Positions 1 through 9,031 are shown, counted from the stretch's first letter. The stretch: DNA of 64,000 nt from Caballeronia mineralivorans PML1(12) (GCF_001028175.1 NZ_AEJF01000171.1:1-64000); one strand, 5' to 3'. The notes: generated by a model from the letters alone, not told the origin. Translations and numbers: made by a program.

Positions 1-154
1 ATGCCGTCGGCAGCCCGAGACGCGCGACGGCGCGTGCGACGTTCCAGCCCGCACCGCCTGGGCGCGACAGCCAGTCCGACGGACCGGTGCGAATCAGGTC
101 GGTGAGGATGTCGCCGGCCGAGACGAATTGCGGGAAGTTTGAATTGGAGGTCAT
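1..154 (-). CDS. PfkB-family sugar kinase (N-terminal part only)
   Basis: Only the first 51 codons are inside the window; the gene runs off the left edge. The ATG lies at 154, 12 bp after the stop of the isomerase gene, so the two are almost certainly co-transcribed. The visible sequence contains [15 protein letters not shown], which matches the first conserved block of the ribokinase/PfkB family, where a glycine pair and an asparagine bind the sugar. The catalytic Asp and ATP-binding region are outside the window. Next to a mannose isomerase-like protein and a LacI regulator, a fructokinase or mannokinase role is the natural inference, but the substrate cannot be read from this fragment. Confidence 0.75.
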   Translation of the reverse strand, partial: MTSNSNFPQFVSAGDILTDLIRTGPSDWLSRPGGAGWNVARAVARLGLPTA

Positions 155-166
155 CGTGCTCACCGT

Positions 167-1435
167 TTAGCCTGTCTCTTTCGCTGTCTCGCGGTTTTCC
201 TGGGGCGCGTTCGCGGCGCCTATTGCGTTGAGCACTTCGTAGCACGCGCCCATCGTGTGGTAATCGGTCTTGCCGGCCGGGCTTTTTTCGTCGCCGTACT
301 TGCGGTTGTCGCAGGTCAGGATGCGGAACCACGCGCCGTATTCGTGATCGACGAAATGCTTCCAGCTATAACGCCAGAGCTCGTCGTAACAATCCCAGAA
401 TCGCTCCAGGCCAGTCCGCTTGCCGAGCAGTGCGGCGGTGGCGAAGCTCTCGGCCTGCACCCAGAAGTATTTGTCGTGGTCGCAAATCGAGTCGTCAGGG
501 CCGAAGCCGTAATACAGGCCGCCGTGTTGCTCGTCCCACGCGCGATTGAAACCTGCATCGAATAGTTCGATAGCGCGCGGCGCCAGCCACGGCAACGCGC
601 GATGCCGCTCCAGGATCAGCAGCAGCTTCGCCCATTCGGTCTGATGGCCGGGCTGGAAACCCCATGGGCGAAAAATGTTCGAACTGTCGGATTCGTTGTA
701 ATGCCAGTCGATCGACCAGTCGGCGTGGTAATGCTCCCAGACCAGACCGTTGCTCAGCCGCGCCTGGCGCAACGTGATGTTGCCGGCGATTTTTTCCGCG
801 CGATCCAGGTAAAGCACGTGGCCGGTTGCCTCGTACGCGGCGAGCAGCGCTTCGGTTGCGTGCATGTTGGCGTTCTGCCCGCGATACGACGACAACTGCC
901 AGTCGGGCGTGGCTTCATCGGCGTACAGACCGGCGCTCGCGTCCCAGAACTGCTTGTCCATCAACTGGAAGGTTTCATCGATCAAGGGTTTGGCTTCATC
1001 GATACCCGCCATTGCCGCGTGCGCGCATGCCAGCAGAACGAACGCGTGGCCATAGCAATGCCGCGTGCCGTCGAGCGTGCGTTTCGCGCCGTCGCGCCAT
1101 TCGATTTCCCAGTCGTAGCCTTCGTTCACCGCGTCCCAAAGCGCGTTGCGCAGGAACGCAAACGCGTGCCGGGCGTTGTCCTGATGCTGCTGGCCGCCGA
1201 AGTGGCGGAAGGCCATCGCATGATTGAAGACGAAGCGCGTGCTGCTGACGAGATGGCGCGTGGTGCGGTCGTAGACCGTGCCGTCGTCCTTGAAAAAATG
1301 GAAAAAACCGCCTGAATCGTCGCGGGCGGTTCGCGCGTAGAACGCGAGGGTGTGACGAACGTGGTCGAGGAGGAAGTCGCGGTTGCGAAAGTCCGGTTCT
1401 GCCGGACTCGCCACGTTCAGAGCGGTTGAGTTCAT
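167..1435 (-). CDS. AGE-family epimerase/isomerase, D-mannose isomerase-like
   Basis: A 422-residue protein of the N-acylglucosamine 2-epimerase superfamily, an (alpha/alpha)6 barrel that interconverts aldoses and ketoses in the cytoplasm. Family landmarks are RGQNANMHATEAL (His192), FQPGHQTEW (His264, Glu267) and KTDYHTMGACYEVL near the C-terminus; these His/Glu residues serve acid-base catalysis in mannose isomerase and YihS. Length fits the family (about 400-420). The start ATG overlaps the stop of the LacI regulator by 4 bp, and the kinase follows 12 bp downstream. A mannose-to-fructose-to-fructose-6-phosphate route fits the trio. Cellobiose epimerase is an alternative within the superfamily but fits the motifs less well. 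Confidence 0.85.
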   Translation of the reverse strand: MNSTALNVASPAEPDFRNRDFLLDHVRHTLAFYARTARDDSGGFFHFFKDDGTVYDRTTRHLVSSTRFVFNHAMAFRHFGGQQHQDNARHAFAFLRNALWDAVNEGYDWEIEWRDGAKRTLDGTRHCYGHAFVLLACAHAAMAGIDEAKPLIDETFQLMDKQFWDASAGLYADEATPDWQLSSYRGQNANMHATEALLAAYEATGHVLYLDRAEKIAGNITLRQARLSNGLVWEHYHADWSIDWHYNESDSSNIFRPWGFQPGHQTEWAKLLLILERHRALPWLAPRAIELFDAGFNRAWDEQHGGLYYGFGPDDSICDHDKYFWVQAESFATAALLGKRTGLERFWDCYDELWRYSWKHFVDHEYGAWFRILTCDNRKYGDEKSPAGKTDYHTMGACYEVLNAIGAANAPQENRETAKETG

Positions 1436-2457
1436 ACCGGTGTCTGTGTCCGTGTTATGGCCGAGCTCGCGCGAGGAATCAGGCGCACGGGCACGAGCGT
1501 GTCGGTGGTGTTCGCGTTGTCCTGATTCTGGGCGGTTTCCAGCAGCAATTCCACGCCGCGCCGTCCGAGCGCTTCCTTGTCGACAGTGACCGTGGTGAGC
1601 GGCGGCGTGCTTTGCGCGGCGGCGGGAATATCGTCGAAACCTACGAACGCGATGTCTTCCGGCACCCGCAAACCGTGCGCAAGACAGACGCGCATGGCAG
1701 CGAGGGCCGCAGCATCGTTATAGGCGAAAACGGCGTCCGGCAGCGGTGCGGATTGCGCGCGCGCTTGGGCGATCAGGCGTTCCATGGCGTCGGCGGCGGC
1801 AAGGTCGGCGTCGATAGCCGGCTGCGTGGTGACTTCCAGCGTCGGATTGAAGAGCAATCCCGCTTCGAAATACGCCAGCCGATAACCCATTGCCCGCTGC
1901 GAGATGCTGTAGTGCGCCAGCGATCCGCCAATGAACGCAATCCGTTTGCGTCCGAGTGCAAACAGATGTTGCATGGCGAGCGCGGCGCCGCGGGTGTTAT
2001 CGACGTTGACCGAACGGAACCCCGGCGCGCGCAAATCGATCAGTACGACCGGCCGGTTCATGGAGCGCAGATGAGCGAGCAGCTCCGGCTCGATAAACCC
2101 CGCCACCGCCACGGCGTCCGGCGCGTGAAGCCGCATTTGCTGGGCGAGATCGTGAGTCGGGCCGGCCGTCAGTACCGACGGCACCAGCCGCCGCTCACGG
2201 CACGCTTCTTCGAAGCCGTGCAGCACATGCGAAAAGAACGGGCTGACCGCGAAGTTATTGTGCTGGCGATGCAGCAGGAAGGTGACGCGCCGGATGCGGG
2301 TGCGAAGCTGGGCCGCGTCGTAGCCAAGTTCCCGCGCCGCTTCCACCACGCGTTCCCGCGTTGCTTCCGACAAGCCCGGCTGGTTTTTCAGCGCCCGCGA
2401 TACCGTGCCGATCGACACACTGGCTGCGCGCGCGACATCACGAATGGTTGTGGCCAT
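1432..2457 (-). CDS. LacI-family transcriptional regulator of the sugar operon
   Basis: A 341-residue repressor. Residues 3-25 (TIRDVARAASVSIGTVSRAL) are the LacI helix-turn-helix and the following segment to about 60 is the hinge; the rest is a periplasmic-binding-protein-like effector domain ending in the usual FDDIP and TTV-x(5)-LG motifs. It is the first gene of a minus-strand unit and its stop overlaps the isomerase start by 4 bp, so it is translationally coupled to the genes it probably controls. The effector is likely the sugar or phosphosugar handled by the downstream isomerase and kinase; that is inference. Confidence 0.92.
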   Translation of the reverse strand: MATTIRDVARAASVSIGTVSRALKNQPGLSEATRERVVEAARELGYDAAQLRTRIRRVTFLLHRQHNNFAVSPFFSHVLHGFEEACRERRLVPSVLTAGPTHDLAQQMRLHAPDAVAVAGFIEPELLAHLRSMNRPVVLIDLRAPGFRSVNVDNTRGAALAMQHLFALGRKRIAFIGGSLAHYSISQRAMGYRLAYFEAGLLFNPTLEVTTQPAIDADLAAADAMERLIAQARAQSAPLPDAVFAYNDAAALAAMRVCLAHGLRVPEDIAFVGFDDIPAAAQSTPPLTTVTVDKEALGRRGVELLLETAQNQDNANTTDTLVPVRLIPRASSAITRTQTPV

Positions 2458-2859
2458 CGGGTTTCTCGTCTCCGCATTGCCTGGATTATTGTTTATCGGC
2501 GCTGATGCGTTGTCGACACGTTGCGTGTTTACTAACGCTATAGGGTTCGCACGAATGCGGCGATTGTATAGTAAAACAGAGCATCGATTCCCCTGAAAGC
2601 CCTAGAGAAAACCCGTAAGTGGTCTATACATAAGGCTTTCAGTTGTCTTCATTGTTTAGTAAATGAACCGAGGCATTTCAACTAAACACACAATGACACA
2701 CATTAACGCGCTTCTCGCTGATGTACAGACGCTCCATTCGATGACCACACATCAAGCACCCTGTCATCGTCCTGATACTGATACTGATGCGAAGCAGCCA
2801 CGGGTCATCGCTGCTTTGATAGCGACCAGCGAAATAGTCCCGGGCGCCCGGTTCCCGCG
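2458..2859. other. Intergenic region upstream of the LacI regulator
   Basis: About 400 bp without a convincing gene. It must hold the promoter of the sugar operon. TGTCGACA (2511-2518) is a perfect 8-bp palindrome with the central CG typical of LacI-family operators. TTTACTAA (2528-2535) recurs in inverted orientation as TTTAGTAAA (2655-2663). No terminator for the neighbouring deacetylase gene was recognised. Short open frames here have no family features. Confidence 0.5.
2511..2518. promoter_or_regulatory. Candidate LacI-family operator half-sites
   Basis: Perfect palindrome TGTCGACA with a central CG, located 54 bp upstream of the regulator start codon. LacI-family operators are palindromes around a central CG, and autoregulation is common. 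An 8-bp palindrome can occur by chance, so this is a weak call. Confidence 0.25.
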
Positions 2860-3651
2860 TCATATCAGTACGACCTCGTACGATCGCGTAAGACGTTCGA
2901 GCACGTGCTCAGGCAGGATCGCCTCGCGGCCCGTCGAACTATCGGCTTCGATCTGGCTGCGGAACGCCTGCACCGCGTGAAGCTTGCGGGCAAGCGTGGC
3001 CGCGTCCAGCACGATGCGCCGGGCACGGCTCCAGGGCACGCGTGAATCCTCGGGTGTCGCCCAGTGCCAGGTCCACACGGGGACTTCGACGAACGGCAGG
3101 TCGAGCGCACCGGCCACGGCCGTCATGGCACGGCCAACCGACTCGTGATCGGGATGACCGTCGAAACGCCAGGTTCCGAACACGATGTCACCGGGTTCCA
3201 GATGCGCTTTTAGCGCTTCTGCCAGTTCCGACTCGAACGTTTCGCCGCCGCCATCGGGAAGGTGCAACCGGACCAACGCGACGTGCCTCATGCGCAGACG
3301 TTGTAGCGCGTCGCGTGTTTCTTGCGGGCGGATTGCAGCGAGACGCGCTGCTGGCCACTCCGGCGAATCGGGGTGGCTCGCAGTGCCGTCAGTCACGGCG
3401 ATGATCAGCACCTTGCGGCCCAGATCGGACAATTTCGCTAGCAGACCGCCGGTGCCGAGGATCTCGTCATCTGGGTGCGGCGAGACGATAACGGCGCGTG
3501 CGCCGGGCGGCACGAGGGTCGCCGGGTCGACTTCGGGCAAGGTCGACAGCCGCCCGGAGTTTTGCCAGGTAGCTTCCCGCGTGCCGAGCCCCTTGCTAGC
3601 GCGGTCGTTTGGCGCGTGAGCGTGAATTACACCAGGTTCCATGTGCCGCAT
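2860..3651 (-). CDS. PIG-L/LmbE-family deacetylase
   Basis: A 263-residue zinc-dependent deacetylase-like protein. SPHPDDE (residues 57-63) and HPDHES (166-171) are the two hallmark motifs that supply the zinc ligands and the catalytic Asp in MshB and PIG-L, which remove N-acetyl groups from GlcNAc-containing molecules. There is no signal peptide, so it is probably cytoplasmic. It stands alone: no glycosyltransferase, methyltransferase or acyl-CoA dehydrogenase is next to it, so its substrate is open. The first 50 residues before the fold are rather long; a later start is possible, but no other Met occurs before the PHPDDE motif apart from Met4. Confidence 0.85.
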   Translation of the reverse strand: MRHMEPGVIHAHAPNDRASKGLGTREATWQNSGRLSTLPEVDPATLVPPGARAVIVSPHPDDEILGTGGLLAKLSDLGRKVLIIAVTDGTASHPDSPEWPAARLAAIRPQETRDALQRLRMRHVALVRLHLPDGGGETFESELAEALKAHLEPGDIVFGTWRFDGHPDHESVGRAMTAVAGALDLPFVEVPVWTWHWATPEDSRVPWSRARRIVLDAATLARKLHAVQAFRSQIEADSSTGREAILPEHVLERLTRSYEVVLI

Positions 3652-4017
3652 TCCTCGTTGACGATTCGTTCAGCAAGCGTGGCTTCATCGCGCTCGGAGT
3701 GACGCTGCCGGAGTGTGTGGATGAAGTCCGGCAAGTCGTGTTCAGTTGCTTGCTGCTATCGGCCGCGTGTGAGCACAAGTGTGGCAAGTCACATGCCCGA
3801 TCACCAGTCCGCCAAACGGCATAGGGATGCTGAAGAATTGAAACGGGTTTGCCGGCTCACGGCATCAAGTCATAGGCCTTCTGGCCGAATCAACAGAACG
3901 TCTGGACAAGTTCCAAATAGCAAAAAAGCCGCACAGGGCGGCTTCATGCTTTGGTTCGCGCAGGCAGTCATGCAACGTGTTTTCACACTATTGCCAGTTT
4001 CGGCACGGGTCCGGCGC
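3652..4017. other. Intergenic region with one terminator
   Basis: This 366-bp stretch lies between the deacetylase start and the end of the BASS transporter gene. It contains the terminator at 3921-3944 and presumably the deacetylase promoter. No gene with recognisable features was seen. Confidence 0.5.
3921..3944 (-). terminator. Rho-independent terminator of the BASS transporter gene
   Basis: Stem AAGCCGC (3926-3932) pairs with GCGGCTT (3938-3944) over a 5-nt loop. Read on the minus strand it ends in a run of T residues (3922-3927). It lies about 75 bp past the stop codon of the transporter. Confidence 0.85.
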
Positions 4018-5037
4018 TTACGGCTGGACTTGCGCGCCGGCGCCTTCTGGCCGTGCAGCTTGCTCACCGGAGGTGTCGCGAGCGCCCCAGCGCTGCGCGA
4101 GCACCGCGCACGTCATCAACTGGATCTGATGAAAAAGCATTAACGGCAGCACAACCGCGCCCACCGCATGCGAGGCAAAAATCACCTTCGCCATTGGAAT
4201 TCCCGACGCGAGGCTTTTCTTCGATCCGCAAAAAACGATCGTGATCTGATCGGCGCGATTAAAGCCCAGCCGCTTGCTGGCAAATGCCGTCAACCCAAGC
4301 GCGAGCGCAAGCAGCACCACGTTCACCACGACCAGTCCGCCAAGCGTTTGCAGGGAGATCGTGTGCCAGATGCCTTCATTCACCGCTTCGCTGAACGCGA
4401 CGTACACCACCAGCAGGATGGAACCTTGATCGACGAAACGCAGAACGCCCCGATTCTTCTCGATCCATTTGCTGATCACCGGCCGCAGCAATTGCCCGGC
4501 AATAAACGGCACGAGCAGTTGCAGCACAATATTGCCGACCGTGTGCCATGCCGAACCCGCGTGGCCGCTGCCGTCCGTCACTACCAGTCCGACCAGCGCG
4601 GGCGTGATGAAGATGCCGAGCAGGCTCGAAGCCGAAGCGGCGCAGACCGCCGCCGGCACGTTGCCTTTGGCGATGGAAGTGAACGCGATGGACGACTGCA
4701 CGGTGGAGGGCAGCGTGCAAAGAAACAGGATGCCCATGTAGAGCGCGGGCGTGACGAGCGGCGTGAGAACGGGTTTCAGCGCCAGGCCGAGCAATGGAAA
4801 CAGCGCAAAGGTACTAAGCAGTACGACGATGTGCAGGCGCCAGTGCGTCATGCCTGAGACGATCGCTTCACGCGAGAGCTTCGCGCCGTGCAGGAAAAAC
4901 AACAGTCCGACTGCTATGTTCGTCAACCAGTTGAAGCCCACTGCTGCCGCGCCGCGGCACGGCAGCAGGCTGGCAAGGATCACCGTGCCTACGAGTGCGA
5001 GAGTGAAGTTGTCGGGGAGAAACTTGGGGCGGGTCAT
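4018..5037 (-). CDS. Bile acid:sodium symporter (BASS) family transporter, YfeH-like
   Basis: A 339-residue inner-membrane protein with about ten hydrophobic segments, in the SBF-like branch typified by YfeH and SLC10A7. Landmarks are the LLFFLHGAKLSREAI segment near residue 50 and FCGSKKSLASGIPMAK in the second half, which belongs to the substrate/sodium crossover region of this fold. I chose the Met at 5037 (MTRPKFLPDNFT) because the upstream extension to 5136 is Arg/Phe-rich and unlike the family N-terminus; the ribosome binding site there is weak. The substrate is unknown. A terminator follows at 3921-3944, so it is a single-gene unit. Confidence 0.88.
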   Translation of the reverse strand: MTRPKFLPDNFTLALVGTVILASLLPCRGAAAVGFNWLTNIAVGLLFFLHGAKLSREAIVSGMTHWRLHIVVLLSTFALFPLLGLALKPVLTPLVTPALYMGILFLCTLPSTVQSSIAFTSIAKGNVPAAVCAASASSLLGIFITPALVGLVVTDGSGHAGSAWHTVGNIVLQLLVPFIAGQLLRPVISKWIEKNRGVLRFVDQGSILLVVYVAFSEAVNEGIWHTISLQTLGGLVVVNVVLLALALGLTAFASKRLGFNRADQITIVFCGSKKSLASGIPMAKVIFASHAVGAVVLPLMLFHQIQLMTCAVLAQRWGARDTSGEQAARPEGAGAQVQP

Positions 5038-5544
5038 CGGCGTTTCGCATATTCGTGAAAATGCATGACGACTTCCGGCGAACACATTGTGCGCCTGCAA
5101 AAAAAGGCGAACGGAAACGCGCGAAAAGCGTCGCAAGCCGCTATTTGACCGGATAGCAATTCAAGATGCAAATTCATTTAAGTGATTTATTAATGCGTCA
5201 AATGCATGAATTGGCGCGATTGTGGGCTCGGCAGGACCATCCGCAGACCATTGGCCAGTAACCGGAATCAAGGGTATTTGATAAGACGGAAGCGTCGCGG
5301 GCCATCTCGAAAAGAGCCGAAAAACCGTGAAGTAACATGGTGTTACAACCGTCAGGAAGACCTAACACTTTTTGGCTCGACTCCAGTCGTGCAGCACAAT
5401 AAATTGAGTGGTAGACCGGTTGGCTGGGCGCGTTGTCGTTGTGAAGCGTGGCCCCGATGTTCCGATAATGACCGGTCGGCGATGCTGGCGGATCTCACTT
5501 TCCGCCCACACGCTCGAACGAGTCGGACAATTCGCAGTATCGAC
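5038..5544. other. Intergenic region between divergent genes
   Basis: About 500 bp carrying the promoters of the BASS transporter (minus) and the small exported protein (plus). Bases 5150-5215 are much more AT-rich than the surroundings, as expected for a promoter, and contain ATTCAT/ATGAAT inverted pairs. A reading frame is open across part of the region in front of the plus-strand gene, but it has no family features. Confidence 0.45.
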
Positions 5545-5967
5545 ATGTTGCTCACCCGATTTCGACTTATCGCTCGCTTGATCTTCGCCGCCGCTGCCGG
5601 TTTGGTTGCGGCGTCGACCTTGTGCGGGTCGCTCGCGTTCGCCGGCGGGAACAACGGTGCGATGTTCAACCGCAGTGCGGGCCAAGGGCCATGGCAGGCG
5701 GCGAACCGCAATGCCATGCGAGTCGATGACGTCGAGCGTGGTGCCCAGCCCTTCCGTTATCAACGCGTGGCGGCAGGCTCTGGCCTGACGCCGATCAGCG
5801 CGGAAGTGCGCGGCGGACCGCGCGCCGAGCAAGGCGCGCAGTTGCGCACCGGCGGATCGATCCGTGCCGATATCGCGCGTTATAACGAAGAGCGCAGCAC
5901 CCCGCGCCCGTCGAGCCGCCAGGGCGACGATCCTCGTTTGCCCGCAAACTCCCCCTATCGGAATTAA
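5545..5967 (+). CDS. Small exported protein of unknown function
   Basis: I do not recognise a family. From the Met at 5545 the product is 140 residues: a signal peptide (Arg-rich start, then a hydrophobic Ile/Phe/Ala/Leu core, cleavage near AFA-GG at about residue 32) followed by a roughly 107-residue mature part rich in Arg, Gly, Pro and Gln and without hydrophobic segments, ending in PRLPANSPYRN. It is probably periplasmic and partly disordered. The frame stays open back to 5206, but the signal peptide fixes the likely start at 5545, even though its ribosome binding site is weak. Confidence 0.6.
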   Translation: MLLTRFRLIARLIFAAAAGLVAASTLCGSLAFAGGNNGAMFNRSAGQGPWQAANRNAMRVDDVERGAQPFRYQRVAAGSGLTPISAEVRGGPRAEQGAQLRTGGSIRADIARYNEERSTPRPSSRQGDDPRLPANSPYRN

Positions 5968-6582
5968 TTGCGGGCGCGAGGCGTCACGCACTCACGCACG
6001 CGAATCAATACTCCGTATTAAATGCGCGAAACGCGCATCGCCCTGCCAATCCCCAAAAAACACAGTGCGTCTAGCGCACTGTCCACTCGCTTGTTCGCGC
6101 GACTCGAACTTGCTTTCGAGTGCAAAACAAAAAACAATTCCCGCGTCTACGGAAAGCGTCGCAATGACGTAATCCCGCCACAGTTTCAACGCCAGAACCT
6201 CTGCTTCCATTCCTCTCAAAATTAGCGGCATTAACAATGCGTTTCGCCAGCGTTTCTTATCGCGTTCTTATTGTTGCCTGAATGCAGATTGCCCGGCCGC
6301 GCCGTGGCATATAGCATCGCGGGCCATCGACTGGCAAGCCGGGCATCCGTTCAAGCGCTTTCCGTATTGCGCGACAGCGCACGCCATAAAAGTGCGCCGC
6401 GTGCAATGTATTCAAACCGCTATAGACGGCATAAGGAAAGTTATTTTTGTCCGGAAAAATGATCCGTAAAGATGGTCCCGCCCTAAGCCATGCACATGCA
6501 TAGCGGACGTCAATAAGAACAGTCCGAAGGCGAAGCAATGCCCGCCAAATACCCGTTTAACGTTAATACGACAGGAGAGTCC
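5968..6582. other. Long region upstream of the porin gene
   Basis: About 615 bp with no convincing protein gene. It holds the porin promoter and leader and, at 6057-6082, a strong minus-strand terminator-like hairpin that no annotated minus-strand gene explains. Short frames on both strands (for example 6237-5992 minus) lack family features, and the hairpin falls inside that frame, which argues against coding. Confidence 0.5.
6055..6082 (-). terminator. Orphan terminator-like hairpin, minus strand
   Basis: ACAGTGCG (6062-6069) pairs perfectly with CGCACTGT (6075-6082) over a 5-nt loop. On the minus strand it is followed by G and six T residues (6056-6061), the classical terminator form. No protein gene enters it from the right, so it may end a small RNA transcribed from within the porin upstream region. 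Confidence 0.6.
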
Positions 6583-7665
6583 ATGAAGCCACCCGTGAAC
6601 CGCGCGTTTAAAGCCGCGGCCAAGGCGACCGTTACTGCAGGCATGTTCGGCTTGCTTGCCGCCGGTTCCGCCCACGCGCAATCGAGCGTCCAGTTATACG
6701 GACAAGTCGACGAATGGGTGGGAGCCACGAAATTCCCAGGCAGCGCCACAGCCTGGAACGTGGGCGGCGGCGGTATGTCGACGTCTTACTGGGGCTTGAA
6801 AGGCAGCGAAGATCTCGGTGGCGGCTATAAGGCGATCTTCACGCTGGAAAGCTTCTTTCGCGCGCAGAACGGTAACTATGGCCGCTTCGCGGGCGACACG
6901 TTTTTTGCGCGCAACTCGTATGTCGGTATCCAGTCGCCGTACGGTACGGTCACCGCTGGCCGGCTGACCACGCAGCTCTTTGTATCGACGATCCTGTTCA
7001 ACCCGTTCATCGATTCGTACACTTTCTCGCCGATGGTGTATCACGTGTTCCTCGGCCAGAGCACGTTCCCGACGTACACGACGGACCAGGGCGTAGTCGG
7101 CGATTCGGGTTGGAACAATTCCGTTCAGTACACAACGCCCGATTTCAGCGGTTTGTCGGGTAGCGCGATGTACAGCTTCGGCAACCAGGCCGGCCAGAAC
7201 GGCTCGAAGAAATACAGTGCGCAATTCCTGTATTTCCACGGCCCATTTGCGGCGACCGGCGTTTATCAGTATGTGAATTTCAGCGCAACGCCGGGTGACC
7301 TCACGTCCTTCGTGGCGGGTTACAAGAGCCAGAGCGTGGCCCAGTTCGGCGCGTCGTACGACATGAAGTTCGTCAAGTTCTTCGCGCAGTACATGTACAC
7401 GAAGAACGATATCGATCCGGGTACGTTCCACGTGAACACGGGGCAAGGCGGCGTGACGGTACCCCTGGGTGTGGGTTCGGTGATGGCGTCGTATGCGTAT
7501 TCGCGCAGCAACGGCGGCCTCGACCAGACGCACAAGAGCTGGGCTATCGGCTACGACTATCCGCTGTCCAAGCGCACGGACGTCTATGCTGCGTACCTGA
7601 ACGACAAGTACACGAGCATGTCGAGCGGCGATACGTACGGCGTGGGCATTCGCACGAAGTTCTAA
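6583..7665 (+). CDS. Gram-negative trimeric porin, OmpC-like
   Basis: A 360-residue outer-membrane general porin. The signal peptide ends at AHA-QSSV (about residue 31), after which the mature protein starts with QSSVQLYGQVDEWVG, the standard first beta strand of Burkholderia porins. The protein ends in a terminal Phe (GVGIRTKF), the BAM recognition signal, and alternates aromatic beta strands with loops throughout (16-strand barrel expected). I start at 6583, which has an AGGAGAG ribosome site at 6573-6579; the frame is open to an earlier Met at 6538, but that one lacks both features. A strong terminator follows, so this is a monocistronic gene. Confidence 0.93.
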   Translation: MKPPVNRAFKAAAKATVTAGMFGLLAAGSAHAQSSVQLYGQVDEWVGATKFPGSATAWNVGGGGMSTSYWGLKGSEDLGGGYKAIFTLESFFRAQNGNYGRFAGDTFFARNSYVGIQSPYGTVTAGRLTTQLFVSTILFNPFIDSYTFSPMVYHVFLGQSTFPTYTTDQGVVGDSGWNNSVQYTTPDFSGLSGSAMYSFGNQAGQNGSKKYSAQFLYFHGPFAATGVYQYVNFSATPGDLTSFVAGYKSQSVAQFGASYDMKFVKFFAQYMYTKNDIDPGTFHVNTGQGGVTVPLGVGSVMASYAYSRSNGGLDQTHKSWAIGYDYPLSKRTDVYAAYLNDKYTSMSSGDTYGVGIRTKF

Positions 7666-7719
7666 GCGCGGCAGGCGAGCGCGATGCGCTTGCTCCCGGC
7701 AATACCTCCCGGCAATACA

Positions 7720-7752
7720 AAACGCCGCCTGAATCAGTCAGGCGGCATTTTT
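7720..7752 (+). terminator. Terminator of the porin gene, likely bidirectional
   Basis: GCCGCCTGA (7724-7732) pairs with TCAGGCGGC (7738-7746) over a 5-nt loop, followed on the plus strand by ATTTTT. On the minus strand a shorter T-rich stretch follows, so it may also end the converging nitronate monooxygenase transcript. Confidence 0.9.
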
Positions 7753-7783
7753 GTTATCAAGTGCGAAAAGCGTATCTAACGCG

Positions 7784-8749
7784 CTATCGCGCGATACCCA
7801 ACCGCGCTTTCGCGTCGTCGTATTCCTGCTTGAGCCGCGTTACCAGTTCCGCCACTGTCGGTACGTCGTCCATCAGGCCGACGCCTTGTCCCGCACCCCA
7901 GATTTCCTTCCACGCCTTGGCCTTGATCGCCGCGTCGCCGAAATTCATCGCGCCTTTGTCCGATGCCGGCAGAGCGTCCGGATCAAGTCCGGCGTTGAGA
8001 ATGCTCTGACGAATATAGTTACCGTGCACGCCGGTAAAGAGATTCGTGTAGATGATGTCCGCTGCTTTCGAACCGACGATCGCCGTCTTGTACTCTTCCA
8101 GCGCATGCGCCTCGCGCGTGGCGATAAAGCGCGTGCCGATATACGCGAAATCCGCGCCCATGGCTTGCGCGGCGAGAATGGAGCCGCCATTCGCGATGGC
8201 ACCAGACAGCGCAATCGGGCCGTCGAAGATGCGCCGCACTTCGCCCACCAGCGCGAACGGCGAGGTCATGCCCGCGTGTCCGCCCGCACCGGCCGCGACC
8301 AGGATCAGGCCGTCGACCCCCGCTTCCAGCGCCTTTTCCGCGTGCCGCAAGTTGATCACGTCGTGCAGCACGATGCCGCCGTAGCTGTGCACGGCGTCGA
8401 TCATCTCCTTGACCGGCGCCCGCAGGCTCGTGATGAAAATAGGCACACGATGCTCGACGCACACACGCACGTCCGCTTCAAGCCGCGCGTTCGAGTGATG
8501 CACGATCTGGTTCACCGCGACCGGACCGACCGGTGCGCCCGGATTTGCCGTCTTATGCGCCTCGATTCCCTCGCCGATTTGCGTGAGCCATTCGTCGAGC
8601 AGCTCGGCCGGCCGGGCGTTCAGCGCAGGAAACGAGCCGACGATGCCCGCCTTGCACTGCGCGAGCACGAGCTCGGGATAGCTGACGATGAACATCGGCG
8701 AGGCGATGACCGGTAGCGCGAGGTGTTGCAGAGCGGCGGGAAGTGCCAT
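7784..8749 (-). CDS. Nitronate monooxygenase (2-nitropropane dioxygenase family)
   Basis: A 321-residue FMN-dependent TIM-barrel enzyme that oxidises alkyl nitronates such as propionate 3-nitronate to the aldehyde and nitrite. Family features are LALPVIASPMFIVSYPEL at the N-terminus, the AAGAGGHAG phosphate-binding loop in the middle with its catalytic-region His, and GADFAYIGTRFIATREA further on. The ATG at 8749 has AGGAGAC about 7 nt upstream; an open extension to 8827 is not needed. It is a single gene converging on the porin gene. Confidence 0.9.
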   Translation of the reverse strand: MALPAALQHLALPVIASPMFIVSYPELVLAQCKAGIVGSFPALNARPAELLDEWLTQIGEGIEAHKTANPGAPVGPVAVNQIVHHSNARLEADVRVCVEHRVPIFITSLRAPVKEMIDAVHSYGGIVLHDVINLRHAEKALEAGVDGLILVAAGAGGHAGMTSPFALVGEVRRIFDGPIALSGAIANGGSILAAQAMGADFAYIGTRFIATREAHALEEYKTAIVGSKAADIIYTNLFTGVHGNYIRQSILNAGLDPDALPASDKGAMNFGDAAIKAKAWKEIWGAGQGVGLMDDVPTVAELVTRLKQEYDDAKARLGIAR

Positions 8750-9031
8750 GACTCGAGTCTCCTGATTGAATGTGAAGCCGGCGATACCCGCGCGTCCATC
8801 TGATGCGGAATTACGGCAACTGCGCACGGCGATTTCGGTCGGACTTGCAACGCTAAGCGCATGCGCCCAAGGTATGCGAACGACCGTTCTATTATAGGCG
8901 AATCTTTCGATGCGCGATCGCCCGGCACATTGGAAGAAGTCTTCAGCTTCTACGAAAGCGCTTGCCAGCAGGCAGTTTAGTATCGCCGGGGACGCCTACA
9001 ATGCTTTTCCAGCCATCCGAACATTCACGCC

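Noticed and set aside
1426-2505. A 359-codon plus-strand frame opposite the LacI gene
   Set aside because: Antisense shadow of an unmistakable regulator; Arg-rich and without motifs.
2663-2980. Plus-strand frame of about 100 codons between the LacI and LmbE genes
   Set aside because: It overlaps the end of the deacetylase gene, has no ribosome site of note and no recognisable features.
5992-6237. Small minus-strand frame upstream of the porin gene
   Set aside because: The strong terminator-like hairpin at 6055-6082 falls inside it, its ribosome site is badly spaced, and it has no family features.
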